A stretch of 44,725 nt of DNA from an uncultured Anaerolineae bacterium (lineage in GTDB: Bacteria > Chloroflexota > Anaerolineae > Anaerolineales > Villigracilaceae): positions 1-44,725 of the forward strand of contig CAIJPN010000173.1 of assembly GCA_903822545.1 (NCBI GenBank). Reading direction: 5' to 3'. The stretch's first letter is position 1; each line of letters opens with the position of its first letter. Below are positions 1 through 9,285 of the stretch, in pieces. The notes under the pieces were generated by a model. The model made no database searches, was not told where the DNA came from, and was given only the letters and a program-made list of their open reading frames with translations. A program made the translations under genes and the position numbers.

Positions 1-1
1 C

Positions 2-1468
2 AGCTACACCTTCGACGCCACCGTGGATGCCACGGGTGACTACGACAACTGGGCCAAGATCACCAAGAGTGACCAGCACGACCCGGATTCGACCCCGGAC
101 ACCTCGACCAACGAAGACGATGACGACAACGCCATCGTAACTCCGAGTAGCTCCATCCTCGTTGAAAAGTCCATCACCACAGTCACCTTTGTCAACCCCC
201 AGATCTTCCGGGCTACCTACATCATCACCATCACCAATACTGGTGGCACGGTGCTGAACAATATCCAGGCAGTGGATAACCTGACTTCCACTTTTGCCAA
301 AGCTGCAAGCTTTAAAGTCATCAGCATCGCGGCATCCAGCAACCTGACAGCTAACCCCGCGTTCAATGGCTCCACCAATAAGAATTTGCTCGCTGGCACC
401 GACAGCCTCGATCAGGCTGAATCTGGCACAATCACCCTCGTGGTGGAAGCCGATACCGGTGGTGATGCAGACAACTACATCAATGCGGTTGATGTCACTG
501 GCATCCCATCAACCTGTACCCCCTCTGTCGCACCCTGTCCGCCCGTTACAGGCCACGACGAATACGAAGGACCTTCCTTCGTTGACCCGGCCATCACTAA
601 ATCGGCGAATGTGGCCGAAGCGGCAGTGGGTGACAAAGTCACCTTCACCATTACCGTCACCAACCATGGCAACCAACCGGCGTTGAATGTAAAAATCGTT
701 GACCCGCTGCCCAATCTCTTCGATGTAATCGGGGCAACCTCATCGCCGCGTGGAACTGTAACTATCACAGGGCGCGTGGTTGAAGTGGACTTGGGTACCC
801 TTAACCCGGGTGAAGTTATCACCATCACCATCAACACCGTTGTTAACGCCAACGGCCAACCACCGGTCACCAACACTGCCCGCCTGACAACTACTTCGCA
901 GACCGATGACACTACCAACAACGTTGACGGCGTGCGCATTACCGCCCGCAAAGAGAAACTGCCTGACACTGGCTTTGCCCCTGGTCGATACACAGCGCTG
1001 CCGCGCCAGCCTGAAAACCTGGCTTATGTTGCGCAGGATATGACCATCGAAATTCCACGTCTCGGCCTCAACATGCCGGTTGTTGGCATCCCGCAGTTCA
1101 ACGGCAAATGGGATGTTACCTGGTTGGGCAGCCAGGCCGGTTGGCTTAACGGCACTGCCTATCCCACCTGGAAGGGCAATAGCGTTATTACCAGCCATGT
1201 CTATCTCTCCAATGGCCTTCCAGGCCCCTTCCAGTATCTCAGCAGCCTGCGTTGGGGCGACCAGGTTATCATCCATGCCTTTGGGCAGAAATACATCTAC
1301 GAAGTGCGCAACGTCCTGTTTGTTTCTCCTGAAAGCGCCTCTGTGATGTCCCACGAAACCCAATCCTGGCTGACCCTGCTGACTTGTAAGGATTACGATG
1401 AAAAGACTCACACTTACAAGACTCGCGTGGCGGTCAAGGCAATACTGGTCAAAGTTGTAAAAGAGTAA
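2..1468 (+). CDS. DUF11-repeat surface protein with internal LPDTG motif and C-terminal sortase domain (5' truncated)
   Basis: The frame is open to the left edge, so the true start lies outside the window. The N-terminal two thirds are Thr/Asn/Val-rich beta-sandwich repeats of the DUF11 type; the clearest repeat begins at PAITKSANVAE and continues through YTVTN-like strands. An LPDTG pentapeptide is encoded at 959-973. The last ~150 residues form a sortase-like domain: the His of ITSH at 1196-1198, the Cys of LLTC at 1385-1387 and an Arg in YKTRVAV at 1424-1426 match the sortase His-Cys-Arg triad. Known sortases cleave LPxTG-like signals and transfer the protein to a wall component or another protein. 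Normally the signal is followed by a membrane helix and basic tail; here it is followed by the enzyme itself. A strong terminator follows. The fold assignment is confident; the biological substrate is not known. Confidence 0.85.
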   Translation, partial: SYTFDATVDATGDYDNWAKITKSDQHDPDSTPDTSTNEDDDDNAIVTPSSSILVEKSITTVTFVNPQIFRATYIITITNTGGTVLNNIQAVDNLTSTFAKAASFKVISIAASSNLTANPAFNGSTNKNLLAGTDSLDQAESGTITLVVEADTGGDADNYINAVDVTGIPSTCTPSVAPCPPVTGHDEYEGPSFVDPAITKSANVAEAAVGDKVTFTITVTNHGNQPALNVKIVDPLPNLFDVIGATSSPRGTVTITGRVVEVDLGTLNPGEVITITINTVVNANGQPPVTNTARLTTTSQTDDTTNNVDGVRITARKEKLPDTGFAPGRYTALPRQPENLAYVAQDMTIEIPRLGLNMPVVGIPQFNGKWDVTWLGSQAGWLNGTAYPTWKGNSVITSHVYLSNGLPGPFQYLSSLRWGDQVIIHAFGQKYIYEVRNVLFVSPESASVMSHETQSWLTLLTCKDYDEKTHTYKTRVAVKAILVKVVKE

Positions 1469-1482
1469 CATCCAAAAGCAAC

Positions 1483-1519
1483 AAAAAAGGGGCAACGGAT
1501 CATCCGTTGCCCCTTTTTT
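1483..1519 (+). terminator. Rho-independent terminator after the sortase-fusion gene
   Basis: A perfect GC-rich stem (1489-1499 with 1503-1513, loop of three bases) is preceded by six A and followed by six T. It lies 14 bases after the stop codon. Confidence 0.9.
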
Positions 1520-1630
1520 ATGCGATGGTACTGCAATTTAATGCATTTACCATTGCAAAATTATCCTGTAATGCTATACTATTTTTGTGTAATTACAGTC
1601 CAAATACCCCAGTTTACCAAGGAGAACATC

Positions 1631-3334
1631 ATGAAGATCTATCGTCCTTTTGTTGTCTTGTTGTTATTTACACTAATCGTAGGCTTGGCTTGTAATTTTG
1701 GCGCACCATCCGACACCAAAGCCACCGAACCACCTACAACCGGCGATCCAACCTCCCCGCCAGAAGAGCCAACCAAATCAACTGGATCAAGCTCCAATTC
1801 AGTCAACAACCTCGATAAAGTGCGCACAGCCACCATCCAGATTGAATCCCAGGGCACTTTCGTCGACCCGCAGGTTGGTCTGGTGGTCAACGGCGCTGGT
1901 CGCGGCTCGGGCTTCATCATTGACCCGTCTGGGATTGCCATTACAAATAACCATGTTGTCACCGGGGCAGCCCTCATCAAAGTATGGGTGGGCGGTGAAA
2001 CCACTCCGCGCAACGCCAAAATCCTGGGCGTCTCAGAATGCTCCGATCTGGCTGTGATCGACATTGATGGTGATGGCTATCCTTACATGGATTGGTACTC
2101 AGGCAATATCTCCCCCGGACTGGAAGTTTACTCAGCGGGCTATCCGCTTGGCGAACCTGAGTTCACCCTCACCAAAGGCATCATCTCCAAAGAGCGCGCT
2201 GATGGCAAAAGCTCCTGGGCTTCGCTGGATTACGCCATCATGCACGATTCCACCATCAATCCTGGCAACTCTGGCGGTCCGCTCGTCACCGCCGATGGCA
2301 AGGTGGTGGGCGTCAACTACATGTCGCGCCCCGATGCCAACCAGTACTTTGCCATCGACACCAAACTTGCCATCCCTGTGATTGAGAAGCTTCAGCAGAG
2401 CCAGGATATCGAATCCATTGGCATCAACGGCTCTGCCGTTTCCAACGATGATGGCTCCCTGACCGGTATATGGATTTCCTCCGTCAAATCCGGCTCCCCC
2501 GCCGATGCGGCTGGCTTGCAAGGTGGTGACATCCTCTACCAGCTTGAAGGCCTCGTCCTTGGCACCGATGGCACCATGAAAGATTACTGCGATATCCTGC
2601 GCAGTCACAAAGCCTCCGATACCCTGTCAGTCAGCGTCATCCGCTTTGCGTCTGGCGAACTGCTTGAAGGCCAGCTCAATGGCCGCAGCCTCGAAGTGAC
2701 CGGCAACTTTGATACAGGGGGCGGCTCTGGCGGAAATTCGGGTGGTAGCTCCAGCGGCGGCGAGGCAGCCGATTTCTTCACCGAGGATTTCAACGAAGGG
2801 GTTGATCTGAGCAATTACTCGTTCTTTGAATACCACGGTAATGACGATGACGTAAATCTCAATGCCGATGGCGGCTTCCTGGTCTTTGACCTTCAAAAAG
2901 CGAATCTGTGGACGTATGTTACCTATGATCCTTACATATACACCGATGTTGCCCTGGAAATGAAGGTTGAAAATCGCGGCAAGAACAATAACAACGTAAG
3001 CTTAATTTGCCGTTACTCTGATGAGGGTTGGTACGAATTCAACATTGCCAACAATGGTTTATACTGGATTTACGCTTACACCATCTCCGATAATGCCTAT
3101 AACCGGATCTATAATGGCGGTTCAAATGCCATCAAGACTGGGCGTGGTACCAATACCTACACCGCTTATTGCAATGGAAGTACACTTTCGCTATACATTA
3201 ACGGTGTAGAAGCACGCACAGTCGAAGATACAAAGTACAACCTGCCTGAAGGCAAAGTTGGCCTGGGTGTTTCATCCTTCGATGTTTTGCCGATTTTGAT
3301 CGGCGTCGATTACTTCACGGTTGCCCAGCCGTAA
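1631..3334 (+). CDS. Trypsin-like serine protease lipoprotein with PDZ domain and C-terminal lectin-like domain
   Basis: The start at 1631 is chosen because it follows an AAGGAG site and begins a lipoprotein signal (MKIYRPF, hydrophobic core, LIVGLAC lipobox), giving 567 residues; an upstream in-frame ATG would bury the signal. A low-complexity Thr/Pro/Ser linker follows. The HtrA/Deg-type protease domain has His108 (TNNHVV), Asp139 (SDLAVID) and Ser214 (GNSGGPL), so the catalytic triad is complete. A PDZ domain lies at about 265-345 (SPADAAGLQGGDILYQLEG). After a Gly/Ser linker, the last ~190 residues look like a beta-sandwich laminin-G/concanavalin-like domain (YINGVEARTV, GKVGLGVSSF). It is probably an extracytoplasmic, lipid-anchored quality-control or processing protease. 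The C-terminal domain is assigned by style only. Confidence 0.88.
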   Translation: MKIYRPFVVLLLFTLIVGLACNFGAPSDTKATEPPTTGDPTSPPEEPTKSTGSSSNSVNNLDKVRTATIQIESQGTFVDPQVGLVVNGAGRGSGFIIDPSGIAITNNHVVTGAALIKVWVGGETTPRNAKILGVSECSDLAVIDIDGDGYPYMDWYSGNISPGLEVYSAGYPLGEPEFTLTKGIISKERADGKSSWASLDYAIMHDSTINPGNSGGPLVTADGKVVGVNYMSRPDANQYFAIDTKLAIPVIEKLQQSQDIESIGINGSAVSNDDGSLTGIWISSVKSGSPADAAGLQGGDILYQLEGLVLGTDGTMKDYCDILRSHKASDTLSVSVIRFASGELLEGQLNGRSLEVTGNFDTGGGSGGNSGGSSSGGEAADFFTEDFNEGVDLSNYSFFEYHGNDDDVNLNADGGFLVFDLQKANLWTYVTYDPYIYTDVALEMKVENRGKNNNNVSLICRYSDEGWYEFNIANNGLYWIYAYTISDNAYNRIYNGGSNAIKTGRGTNTYTAYCNGSTLSLYINGVEARTVEDTKYNLPEGKVGLGVSSFDVLPILIGVDYFTVAQP

Positions 3335-3704
3335 TAATATGTGGGGTGAAGTTTTATTTCGCCCTTTCCCGCGAGATGACCTCTCGTACATATAGCGCCA
3401 ACCAGGGGCTGTCCGATTTTTGGACAGCCCCTTTTCATTTCTGACGTTGTTTTATGCGGCTCTGTGGATTTTGAACCGCAAATAGCATTTTCCTCACCAC
3501 TTTCCCCACCTCTGGCTACAAAGAAACTTTCTGCTCCTAACGAAATTTGTGGTTTGCGCCTTCGCCCGAACGTTTACCCCTGCCTGGGCTCCCCTCCGTT
3601 TGCAAAATTTCTACACGGTGTTAACGTTTTTCTATCGTTCATCGGTTATCCTTTGGCAAGATATAGCTACGCAAAGCAATTATTTTCAAAGGAGCAAATC
3701 AACT
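3335..3704. other. Intergenic region upstream of dnaK
   Basis: This 370-base gap holds the terminator of the protease gene near its left end and the dnaK leader on the right. I see no CIRCE element (TTAGCACTC inverted repeat) and no convincing heat-shock promoter. An open frame reads through much of it in phase with dnaK, but its composition is unlike DnaK and no conserved N-terminus matches it. Confidence 0.5.
3405..3435 (+). terminator. Rho-independent terminator after the serine protease gene
   Basis: A perfect 10-bp stem (3405-3414 with 3422-3431) around a 7-base AT-rich loop is followed by TTTT. Confidence 0.85.
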
Positions 3705-5594
3705 ATGGGAAAAATCATTGGCATTGACCTTGGAACAACCAACAGCGTGGTTTCCGTTATGGAAGGTGGTCAGCCGACAGTCATCACCACTGCTGAAGGG
3801 GGACGCTTATGCCCGTCTGTTGTCGCGTTCAACAAAAACGGCGAACGCCTCGTTGGGCAGACTGCCAAACGCCAGTCTGTCATTAATTCGGAAAATACAG
3901 TCTATTCCATCAAGCGTTTCATCGGACGGCATATCAACGAAACCGATATGGAACGCAAGATGGTGCCTTACCAGGTGATTGAAGGCCCTGCCAGTGATGT
4001 GCGAGTCAAGATCCCGGCCACCGGGCGCGAGTACAGCCCGCAGGAAATCTCTGCCATGGTGCTGGCCAAGCTCAAAGTGGATGCAGAATCCTATCTGGGG
4101 GAACCCGTTACCCAGGCAGTTATCACCGTTCCGGCTTACTTCAACGACAACCAGCGTCAGGCCACCAAAGATGCTGGGCGCATCGCCGGGTTGGAAGTCC
4201 TGCGCATCATCAACGAACCGACTGCAGCTGCACTGGCCTACGGCCTCGACAAGAAAAAGAACGAAACCATCCTGGTTTTTGATCTTGGCGGCGGCACCTT
4301 CGATGTTTCCGTGTTGGAAGTTGGCGAAGGCGTCATTGAAGTCAAATCCACCAATGGTGATACTCACCTGGGCGGCGATGACTGGGATCAGCGCGTTGCC
4401 AACTGGGCTGCTGACGAGTTCAAACGCCAGGAAGGCATTGACCTGCGCAACGATCGCCAGGCCCTCCAGCGCTTGCGTGAAGCTGCCGAAAAGGCCAAAA
4501 TTGAGCTATCCAGCATGATGGAAGTCGAAATCAACCTGCCTTACATCACCGCCGATGCCAGCGGCCCCAAACACCTGGTACTCAAGCTCACTCGCGCCAA
4601 ATTCGAGCAAATGACCGAAGACCTGCTCAAACGCTGTGTTGGCCCCTTTGAGAATGCCCTGCGCGATGCCGGCCTGCGCGCCAACCAGCTTGATGAAGTC
4701 GTCCTGGTCGGTGGCTCCATCCGTATGCCCATGGTGCAGGAACTCGTCCGCAAGATGACCGGGAAAGATCCCAATAAATCCGTCAATCCCGATGAAGTCG
4801 TCGCAGTTGGTGCAGCAATCCAGGGCGGCGTGCTTGGCGGCGAAGTCCGTGATATCCTGCTGCTCGATGTGACCCCGCTCTCGCTGGGTGTTGAAACCCT
4901 CGGCGGCGTCATGACTGTCATGATCGAGCGCAACACCACCATCCCGGTCAAAAAGACCGAAACCTACTCCACCGCTGCTGACAGCCAGACCGCCGTCGAC
5001 ATTCACATCCTGCAAGGCGAACGTCCCATGGCCGGTGACAATATGAGCCTGGGCCGCTTCCGCCTGGATGGCATCCCGCCTGCGCCGCGTGGCATCCCCC
5101 AAATCGAAGTCACCTTCGACATTGATGCCAATGGCATCCTGCACGTCACCGCCCGCGATAAAGCCTCCGGCAAAGAGCAGAAAGTCACTGTCACTGCCTC
5201 CACCAATCTCAACAAACAAGAAATCGACAAAATGGTGCAGGAAGCCCGCGCTCACGAAGCCGAAGACAAAAAGCGCAAAGAAATCATCGAAGTCCGCAAC
5301 CAGGCCGACAGCCTGACCTACCAGACCGAAAAAGCGCTGCGTGACCTTGGCGACAAAGTCTCTGCATCTGAACGCTCCAAGATCGAGAGCAAAATCAGCG
5401 AACTGAAACAGGCCCTCCAGAGCGAAGATGTTGATCGCATCAAGAAACTGACCGAAGAACTCCAGCAGGCTTTCTACGCCCTCAGCCAGCAACTCTACGC
5501 CCAGGGCCAGCCTGGCCAACCCGGCAGCGGTCCGGCTACTCCTCCGCCCCCTGGTGGCGACGATGTCGTCGATGGCGAAGTAAAAGACATCTAA
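3705..5594 (+). CDS. dnaK: Chaperone protein DnaK (Hsp70)
   Basis: ATP-dependent Hsp70 chaperone of the cytoplasm. It binds exposed hydrophobic segments and cycles with DnaJ and GrpE. The start at 3705 is set by an AAAGGAG site at 3688-3694 and by the family N-terminus [16 protein letters not shown]. The ATPase domain shows the phosphate-1 loop, a phosphate-2 motif ([15 protein letters not shown]) and an adenosine motif ([14 protein letters not shown]). The linker [13 protein letters not shown] leads into the substrate-binding beta domain ([31 protein letters not shown]) and a helical lid. The acidic tail ends in EVKDI. At 629 residues it has normal length. grpE and dnaJ are not adjacent; it stands alone between two terminators. 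Confidence 0.98.
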   Translation: MGKIIGIDLGTTNSVVSVMEGGQPTVITTAEGGRLCPSVVAFNKNGERLVGQTAKRQSVINSENTVYSIKRFIGRHINETDMERKMVPYQVIEGPASDVRVKIPATGREYSPQEISAMVLAKLKVDAESYLGEPVTQAVITVPAYFNDNQRQATKDAGRIAGLEVLRIINEPTAAALAYGLDKKKNETILVFDLGGGTFDVSVLEVGEGVIEVKSTNGDTHLGGDDWDQRVANWAADEFKRQEGIDLRNDRQALQRLREAAEKAKIELSSMMEVEINLPYITADASGPKHLVLKLTRAKFEQMTEDLLKRCVGPFENALRDAGLRANQLDEVVLVGGSIRMPMVQELVRKMTGKDPNKSVNPDEVVAVGAAIQGGVLGGEVRDILLLDVTPLSLGVETLGGVMTVMIERNTTIPVKKTETYSTAADSQTAVDIHILQGERPMAGDNMSLGRFRLDGIPPAPRGIPQIEVTFDIDANGILHVTARDKASGKEQKVTVTASTNLNKQEIDKMVQEARAHEAEDKKRKEIIEVRNQADSLTYQTEKALRDLGDKVSASERSKIESKISELKQALQSEDVDRIKKLTEELQQAFYALSQQLYAQGQPGQPGSGPATPPPPGGDDVVDGEVKDI

Positions 5595-5611
5595 CCCAAT
5601 TCAAACCCAGT

Positions 5612-5646
5612 GTAGGGGCGAGCCACCGGCTCGCCCCTACTTTTTT
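5612..5646 (+). terminator. Rho-independent terminator after dnaK
   Basis: A perfect 13-bp stem (5612-5624 with 5628-5640) with a three-base loop runs directly into six T. The arms (GTAGGGGCGAGCC and its complement) resemble the GTAGGGGCG half-repeat found at 18048, so this may be a dispersed repeat used as a terminator. Confidence 0.9.
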
Positions 5647-5714
5647 ATGAAGTCCAGCAGCCCGGCTTTTGGAAAGCGGGAACATTCCTGTTTCCCTTAC
5701 GTTATAATCTCATC

Positions 5715-7046
5715 ATGCTGAACAAAAACCGCCTCACCCGCATCCTGCTGACCGTTATCGGTATCTTGATTCTGGCTGTAGCCATCTACAACATTCCCTA
5801 CATCAACCAAAAACTCTCCTGGCGACTCGACGCCCTGCGCACCCAGGTCATCTACTTCTTCCGCCCGCCCGAACAAGCCGTCTTCGTCCCTACCCAGCGG
5901 GCTATTGTCGAATCGACGCCCACCACCGCCCCAACCAAGACCCCCACACCTGAACCTTCTCCCACGCTGGAAGGCCCCACCATTACCCCCACCATCACGC
6001 CTACCCCGTTACCGGCCAATGTCAACCTCCCCGGCGTCAAATACGTCGACCAGCACGAGCGCTGGAACTACTGCGGCCCCGCCAACCTGACCATGGCCCT
6101 CAACTTCTGGGGCTGGAAGGGCAACCGTGACGACATCGCCAAAGTCATCAAACCCGGCGAAAATGATCCCAAAAAAGGCTTCATCGACCGTGGCAAGACC
6201 GATAAGAACGTCATGCCCTATGAAATGGCCGATTTTGTCCAACTCCAGACCGAGTACAATGTTGTCCTGCGTTATGGCGGTGAAATGGATTTGATTAAGC
6301 GCCTGCTCGCTGCCGGCTTCCCAGTGATGATCGAAAAAGGCTACTTCGAGCGCGATTACACCGGCAAAATCTCCTGGCTCGGCCACTATCTCTTCATCAC
6401 CGGCTATGACGACTCCCAGGGCGGATTCATCGTCCAGGATGCCTATCTCAAACCTGGCAAAAACCTCATCAGCAAATATGAGATTTTTCAAGAAGGTTGG
6501 CGTTCATTCAACTTCCTCTTCATGGTTGTTTACCCCCCAGACCGTGAACAGGAAGTCTTCACCTTGCTCGGTGATTGGCTAGACCCTGTCTGGGCCAATC
6601 GCCATGCCCTTGAAATTGCCGATGCTGAGATAAAAACCCTCACCGGCATGGACGCGTTCTTTGCCTGGTTCAACAAAGGTACCAGTCACGTTCAACTCAC
6701 CGAGTATGGTGACGCTGCTACAGCTTACGATAAAGCCTTTGGCATCTATGCCACCCTCGGCCAGGATGATAAACAGCGCCCCTACCGCATCATGTGGTAC
6801 CAGACCGGCCCCTACTGGGCCTACTTTTACACAGGCCGCTACCAGGATGTCGTTGACCTGGCCAACACCACCTTCAAGACCGTCGACAAGCCTACCCTTG
6901 AAGAATCGCTCTACTGGCGCGCCATGGGCGAATACGCCCTCGGCCAGGGAGCCATCGCCATCGAAGATATGCGCAAAGCTGTCTACTACAACCCCAACTT
7001 CGCCGCCGGCCTTGCCCGCCTGAGTGAGTGGGGCGGAATCCCCTAA
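5715..7046 (+). CDS. Membrane-anchored C39-like cysteine peptidase domain protein with TPR-like C-terminus
   Basis: The 443-residue protein begins with one membrane segment (about residues 9-28), then a Pro/Thr-rich extracytoplasmic linker (TPTPEPSPT, TPTPLPANV). A papain-like C39-type domain follows (about 108-275): Cys120 in NYCGPANL, His224 in WLGHYLF and Asp242 in VQDAY fit a catalytic triad. The remaining ~165 residues are helical and rich in YxxA/ALGQG patterns like TPR units (GDAATAYDKAFGIYATLGQ, EYALGQGAIAIEDMRKA). C39-fold proteins include bacteriocin leader peptidases and wall-associated hydrolases; with no ABC exporter or leader peptide nearby, its substrate is unknown. No obvious Shine-Dalgarno precedes the ATG. 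Confidence 0.82.
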   Translation: MLNKNRLTRILLTVIGILILAVAIYNIPYINQKLSWRLDALRTQVIYFFRPPEQAVFVPTQRAIVESTPTTAPTKTPTPEPSPTLEGPTITPTITPTPLPANVNLPGVKYVDQHERWNYCGPANLTMALNFWGWKGNRDDIAKVIKPGENDPKKGFIDRGKTDKNVMPYEMADFVQLQTEYNVVLRYGGEMDLIKRLLAAGFPVMIEKGYFERDYTGKISWLGHYLFITGYDDSQGGFIVQDAYLKPGKNLISKYEIFQEGWRSFNFLFMVVYPPDREQEVFTLLGDWLDPVWANRHALEIADAEIKTLTGMDAFFAWFNKGTSHVQLTEYGDAATAYDKAFGIYATLGQDDKQRPYRIMWYQTGPYWAYFYTGRYQDVVDLANTTFKTVDKPTLEESLYWRAMGEYALGQGAIAIEDMRKAVYYNPNFAAGLARLSEWGGIP

Positions 7047-7050
7047 AAAA

Positions 7051-7085
7051 GCCACAAAAACGCCGTTTCTCTGCGTCTCTGTGGC
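7051..7085. repeat. Short inverted repeat between the C39-like gene and the phosphoesterase gene
   Basis: GCCACA (7051-7056) and TGTGGC (7080-7085) flank a segment reading TTTCTCTGCGTCTCTG. It has the look of a dispersed intergenic repeat rather than a terminator, since no T run follows. Confidence 0.4.
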
Positions 7086-7108
7086 AACTCTCTAACTATC
7101 CCACCGCC

Positions 7109-8341
7109 ATGAAAATCCTCCATTTTGCCGACGCCCATATCGATATGGCCAACTATGGCCGTCACGACCCCGCCACCGGTCTGCCGCTGCGCGTGCTCGA
7201 TTTTCTCAAATCCTTCGACACCATCGTGGATGCCGCCATCGAAGAGCGCGTCGACCTGGTCATCTTCGCGGGCGATGCCTACAAAGACCGCACTCCTGCG
7301 CCCACCTTCCAGCGCGAGTGGGGCAAACGCATCATACGTCTTTCGCAGGCCAAAATCCCAACCATCCTGCTCGTTGGCAACCATGACCTGCCGCCAGCCA
7401 CCGGCCGCGCCCACGCCCTCCAGGAATATGAAACCCTCCATATCCCCTATGTGCGCGTCATCTCGCGCCCGCAGTTCCTCACCCCCGAAGAGCTAGGCCT
7501 GCCCATTCAATTGATCGGCCTGCCGTGGGTCTCGCGCTCCGGTCTGATGGCCGCCCTCGAAACCGAACAAAACAGCCCCGCCGAAATCTACGAACAGCTC
7601 GAAACGCGCCTGACCGAACTCGTCCAGGGTTACATCGAAAAGGCTGACCCCAACATTCCACTAATCATAACCGCTCATGCATCCATCCAGGGCGCGAAAC
7701 TCGGCCACGAACGCACCATCATGCTCGGCGCCGACCTTGTGCTGCCCGCCTCGCTCGTCAAAGACCCGCATCTCGACTACGTCGCCCTCGGTCACATCCA
7801 CAAATCGCAAGACCTGAACGACGGCCAGCACCCGCCGGTCATCTACCCCGGCTCCATTGAGCGCGTTGACTTTGGCGAAGCTGCCGACGACAAATTCTTC
7901 GTGATTGCAGACATCCAGCGTGGGAAAACCCGGGTTTTTTGGAAAAAATTGACAGGTGTGCGCCGATTCATCGACCGTTATATCCGCCTGGACGCCCCCG
8001 AAAACGTCACCGCGCGGATCAAATCTGCCCTGCCGCCTGCTGCCGATATGGAATCAGCCATCGTCCGCCTGGTAATTGACTACCCCCGCGATTACGACAA
8101 GCTGATCAACGAAGCCGAGTTGCGCGATTACACTGCCGGGGCGTTTGAACTGCACCTTGTCAAGCGCCCGCAGCTGGAGGCGCGGGTTCGTATCCCCGGC
8201 GACCGGCCCGTAGCCAGTATGCAGCCCATCGAACTGCTGAATCTTTACTGGGACACCGTCAAAACCAATCCAGAAGAAAAAGATGCCCTGGGCAAACTGG
8301 CCGCCCAGGTGCTGACTGGTGATGCCGGCCCACAATCCTAA
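7109..8341 (+). CDS. SbcD/Mre11-like metallophosphoesterase (DNA repair exonuclease family)
   Basis: Calcineurin-like two-metal phosphoesterase of the SbcD/Mre11 type, 410 residues from the ATG at 7109; the upstream extension of the frame lacks family character. All metal-ligand motifs are present: Asp8-x-His10 (HFADAHID), Gly55-Asp56 (FAGDAYKDR), GNHD at 90-93, the His of ITAHASI, and GHIH in YVALGHIHKSQ. A C-terminal region with a capping-domain pattern follows (RLVIDYPRDYDKL). SbcD works with the SMC-like ATPase SbcC in DNA end processing; no sbcC gene is adjacent in this window, so it may act with a distant partner or in another nuclease role. The gene is tightly followed by the deacetylase gene. 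Confidence 0.87.
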   Translation: MKILHFADAHIDMANYGRHDPATGLPLRVLDFLKSFDTIVDAAIEERVDLVIFAGDAYKDRTPAPTFQREWGKRIIRLSQAKIPTILLVGNHDLPPATGRAHALQEYETLHIPYVRVISRPQFLTPEELGLPIQLIGLPWVSRSGLMAALETEQNSPAEIYEQLETRLTELVQGYIEKADPNIPLIITAHASIQGAKLGHERTIMLGADLVLPASLVKDPHLDYVALGHIHKSQDLNDGQHPPVIYPGSIERVDFGEAADDKFFVIADIQRGKTRVFWKKLTGVRRFIDRYIRLDAPENVTARIKSALPPAADMESAIVRLVIDYPRDYDKLINEAELRDYTAGAFELHLVKRPQLEARVRIPGDRPVASMQPIELLNLYWDTVKTNPEEKDALGKLAAQVLTGDAGPQS

Positions 8342-8356
8342 CGTAACGGAACTATT

Positions 8357-9133
8357 ATGCTGCCCGAATCAAAAGCGTTTATCCTAGAGGAGAAAGAGAC
8401 CCATGCAAATATGCGCTGGATATATATTTCTCCCCACCTTGATGATGCCGTGCTCTCCTGCGGTGGCCTGATCTGGGAACAGGTTCACAGTGGCGTTACC
8501 GTCGAAATCTGGACGATTTGCGCCGGTGATCCCCCGCCAGGAGAACTCTCCAACTTTGCCAAAATGCTCCACGAAAAGTGGCAGACTGGCGGAGTGGAAA
8601 CTGTGGCGTTACGCCGCGCTGAAGATAAAAATGCTGCCCGGCGAGTGCGCGCCACGCCTTTTCATTTTGGCATGCCCGATGCCATCTACCGCCGCTCCAA
8701 TGGTTACGGCCCGCTCTACACCGAGGATATTTTCGTCCCGATCCACAGCGCCGACAAATCTGTGGATGAAATTACCAGGCTGCTGGCCCATAAATTGACT
8801 CAATACGATACGGTTGTTTGTCCGTTGGCAGTGGGTGGGCATGTCGATCACGTTATCACCAGAACTGCTGTTGAACAACTGGCACGCCCGCTCTGGTACT
8901 ATGCCGACATCCCCTACTTTTTGAGCCACCCTGAGCAATTGTTCGCCGCCACGCCGCGACTCTCACCCCGCACTTTTTACGTTTCCTCGCGTGGCCTGAC
9001 TGCCTGGCAGAATGGCATTGCCTCGTACACATCACAAATCTCATCGCTTTTTGCCGATGTGACCGAGATGCGCCAGAAAATCCGCGACTACCTGCGCCAG
9101 TTCGATGGGCTGCGCCTGTGGGAAGCTGAATAA
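8357..9133 (+). CDS. PIG-L/LmbE family zinc-dependent deacetylase
   Basis: LmbE-like N-deacetylase family, which removes acetyl groups from GlcNAc-containing small molecules (for example in mycothiol or bacillithiol synthesis). The zinc site motif SPHLDDAVLS is at residues 25-34 of this start, and the second ligand motif GGHVDHV is near the middle. The family usually begins only a few residues before the PHxDD motif, so the in-frame ATG at 8411 is a serious alternative start; an AGGAG at 8388-8392 is rather far from it (18 bases), while the ATG at 8357 has only a weak site. The gene sits 15 bases after the phosphoesterase stop, so the two are probably cotranscribed. The substrate is unknown. 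Confidence 0.88.
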   Translation: MLPESKAFILEEKETHANMRWIYISPHLDDAVLSCGGLIWEQVHSGVTVEIWTICAGDPPPGELSNFAKMLHEKWQTGGVETVALRRAEDKNAARRVRATPFHFGMPDAIYRRSNGYGPLYTEDIFVPIHSADKSVDEITRLLAHKLTQYDTVVCPLAVGGHVDHVITRTAVEQLARPLWYYADIPYFLSHPEQLFAATPRLSPRTFYVSSRGLTAWQNGIASYTSQISSLFADVTEMRQKIRDYLRQFDGLRLWEAE

Positions 9134-9136
9134 TCG

Positions 9137-9149
9137 GACATAGCTTGTC
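9137..9149. repeat. Short palindromic element GACATAGCTTGTC, copy 1
   Basis: GACA and TGTC arms enclose TAGCT, immediately after the deacetylase stop codon and upstream of the greA promoter. An identical 13-base copy is at 21005-21017, upstream of the FmdB-like gene. Confidence 0.5.
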
Positions 9150-9171
9150 TGAATGCCCCCTTTTTCCCCGC

Positions 9172-9200
9172 TTGATTTGGGGCTGGATTCGTGATATATT
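9172..9200 (+). promoter_or_regulatory. Predicted greA promoter
   Basis: TTGATT (9172-9177), 17-base spacer, TATATT (9195-9200), preceded by TG one base away (extended -10). A perfect 7-bp hairpin, GCATCCC-CTCAA-GGGATGC (9240-9258), lies in the resulting leader. Confidence 0.6.
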
Positions 9201-9285
9201 TGATGCACAATTTAGCCTGTTTTCGTATAAATACACACTGCATCCCCTCAAGGGATGCTTTATCTCTATATAGCAAGGGAACGAA

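Noticed and set aside
959-973. LPDTG as an ordinary C-terminal cell-wall sorting signal
   Set aside because: It is not followed by a hydrophobic helix and basic tail; about 165 residues including a sortase domain follow instead.
3436-3704. CIRCE/HrcA operator upstream of dnaK
   Set aside because: No TTAGCACTC-N9-GAGTGCTAA or near variant is present.
4506-5519. 337-codon open frame on the minus strand opposite dnaK
   Set aside because: It lies wholly within dnaK, is antisense to conserved motifs, has Phe/Gly/Ala-biased composition from the sense codons, and matches no family.
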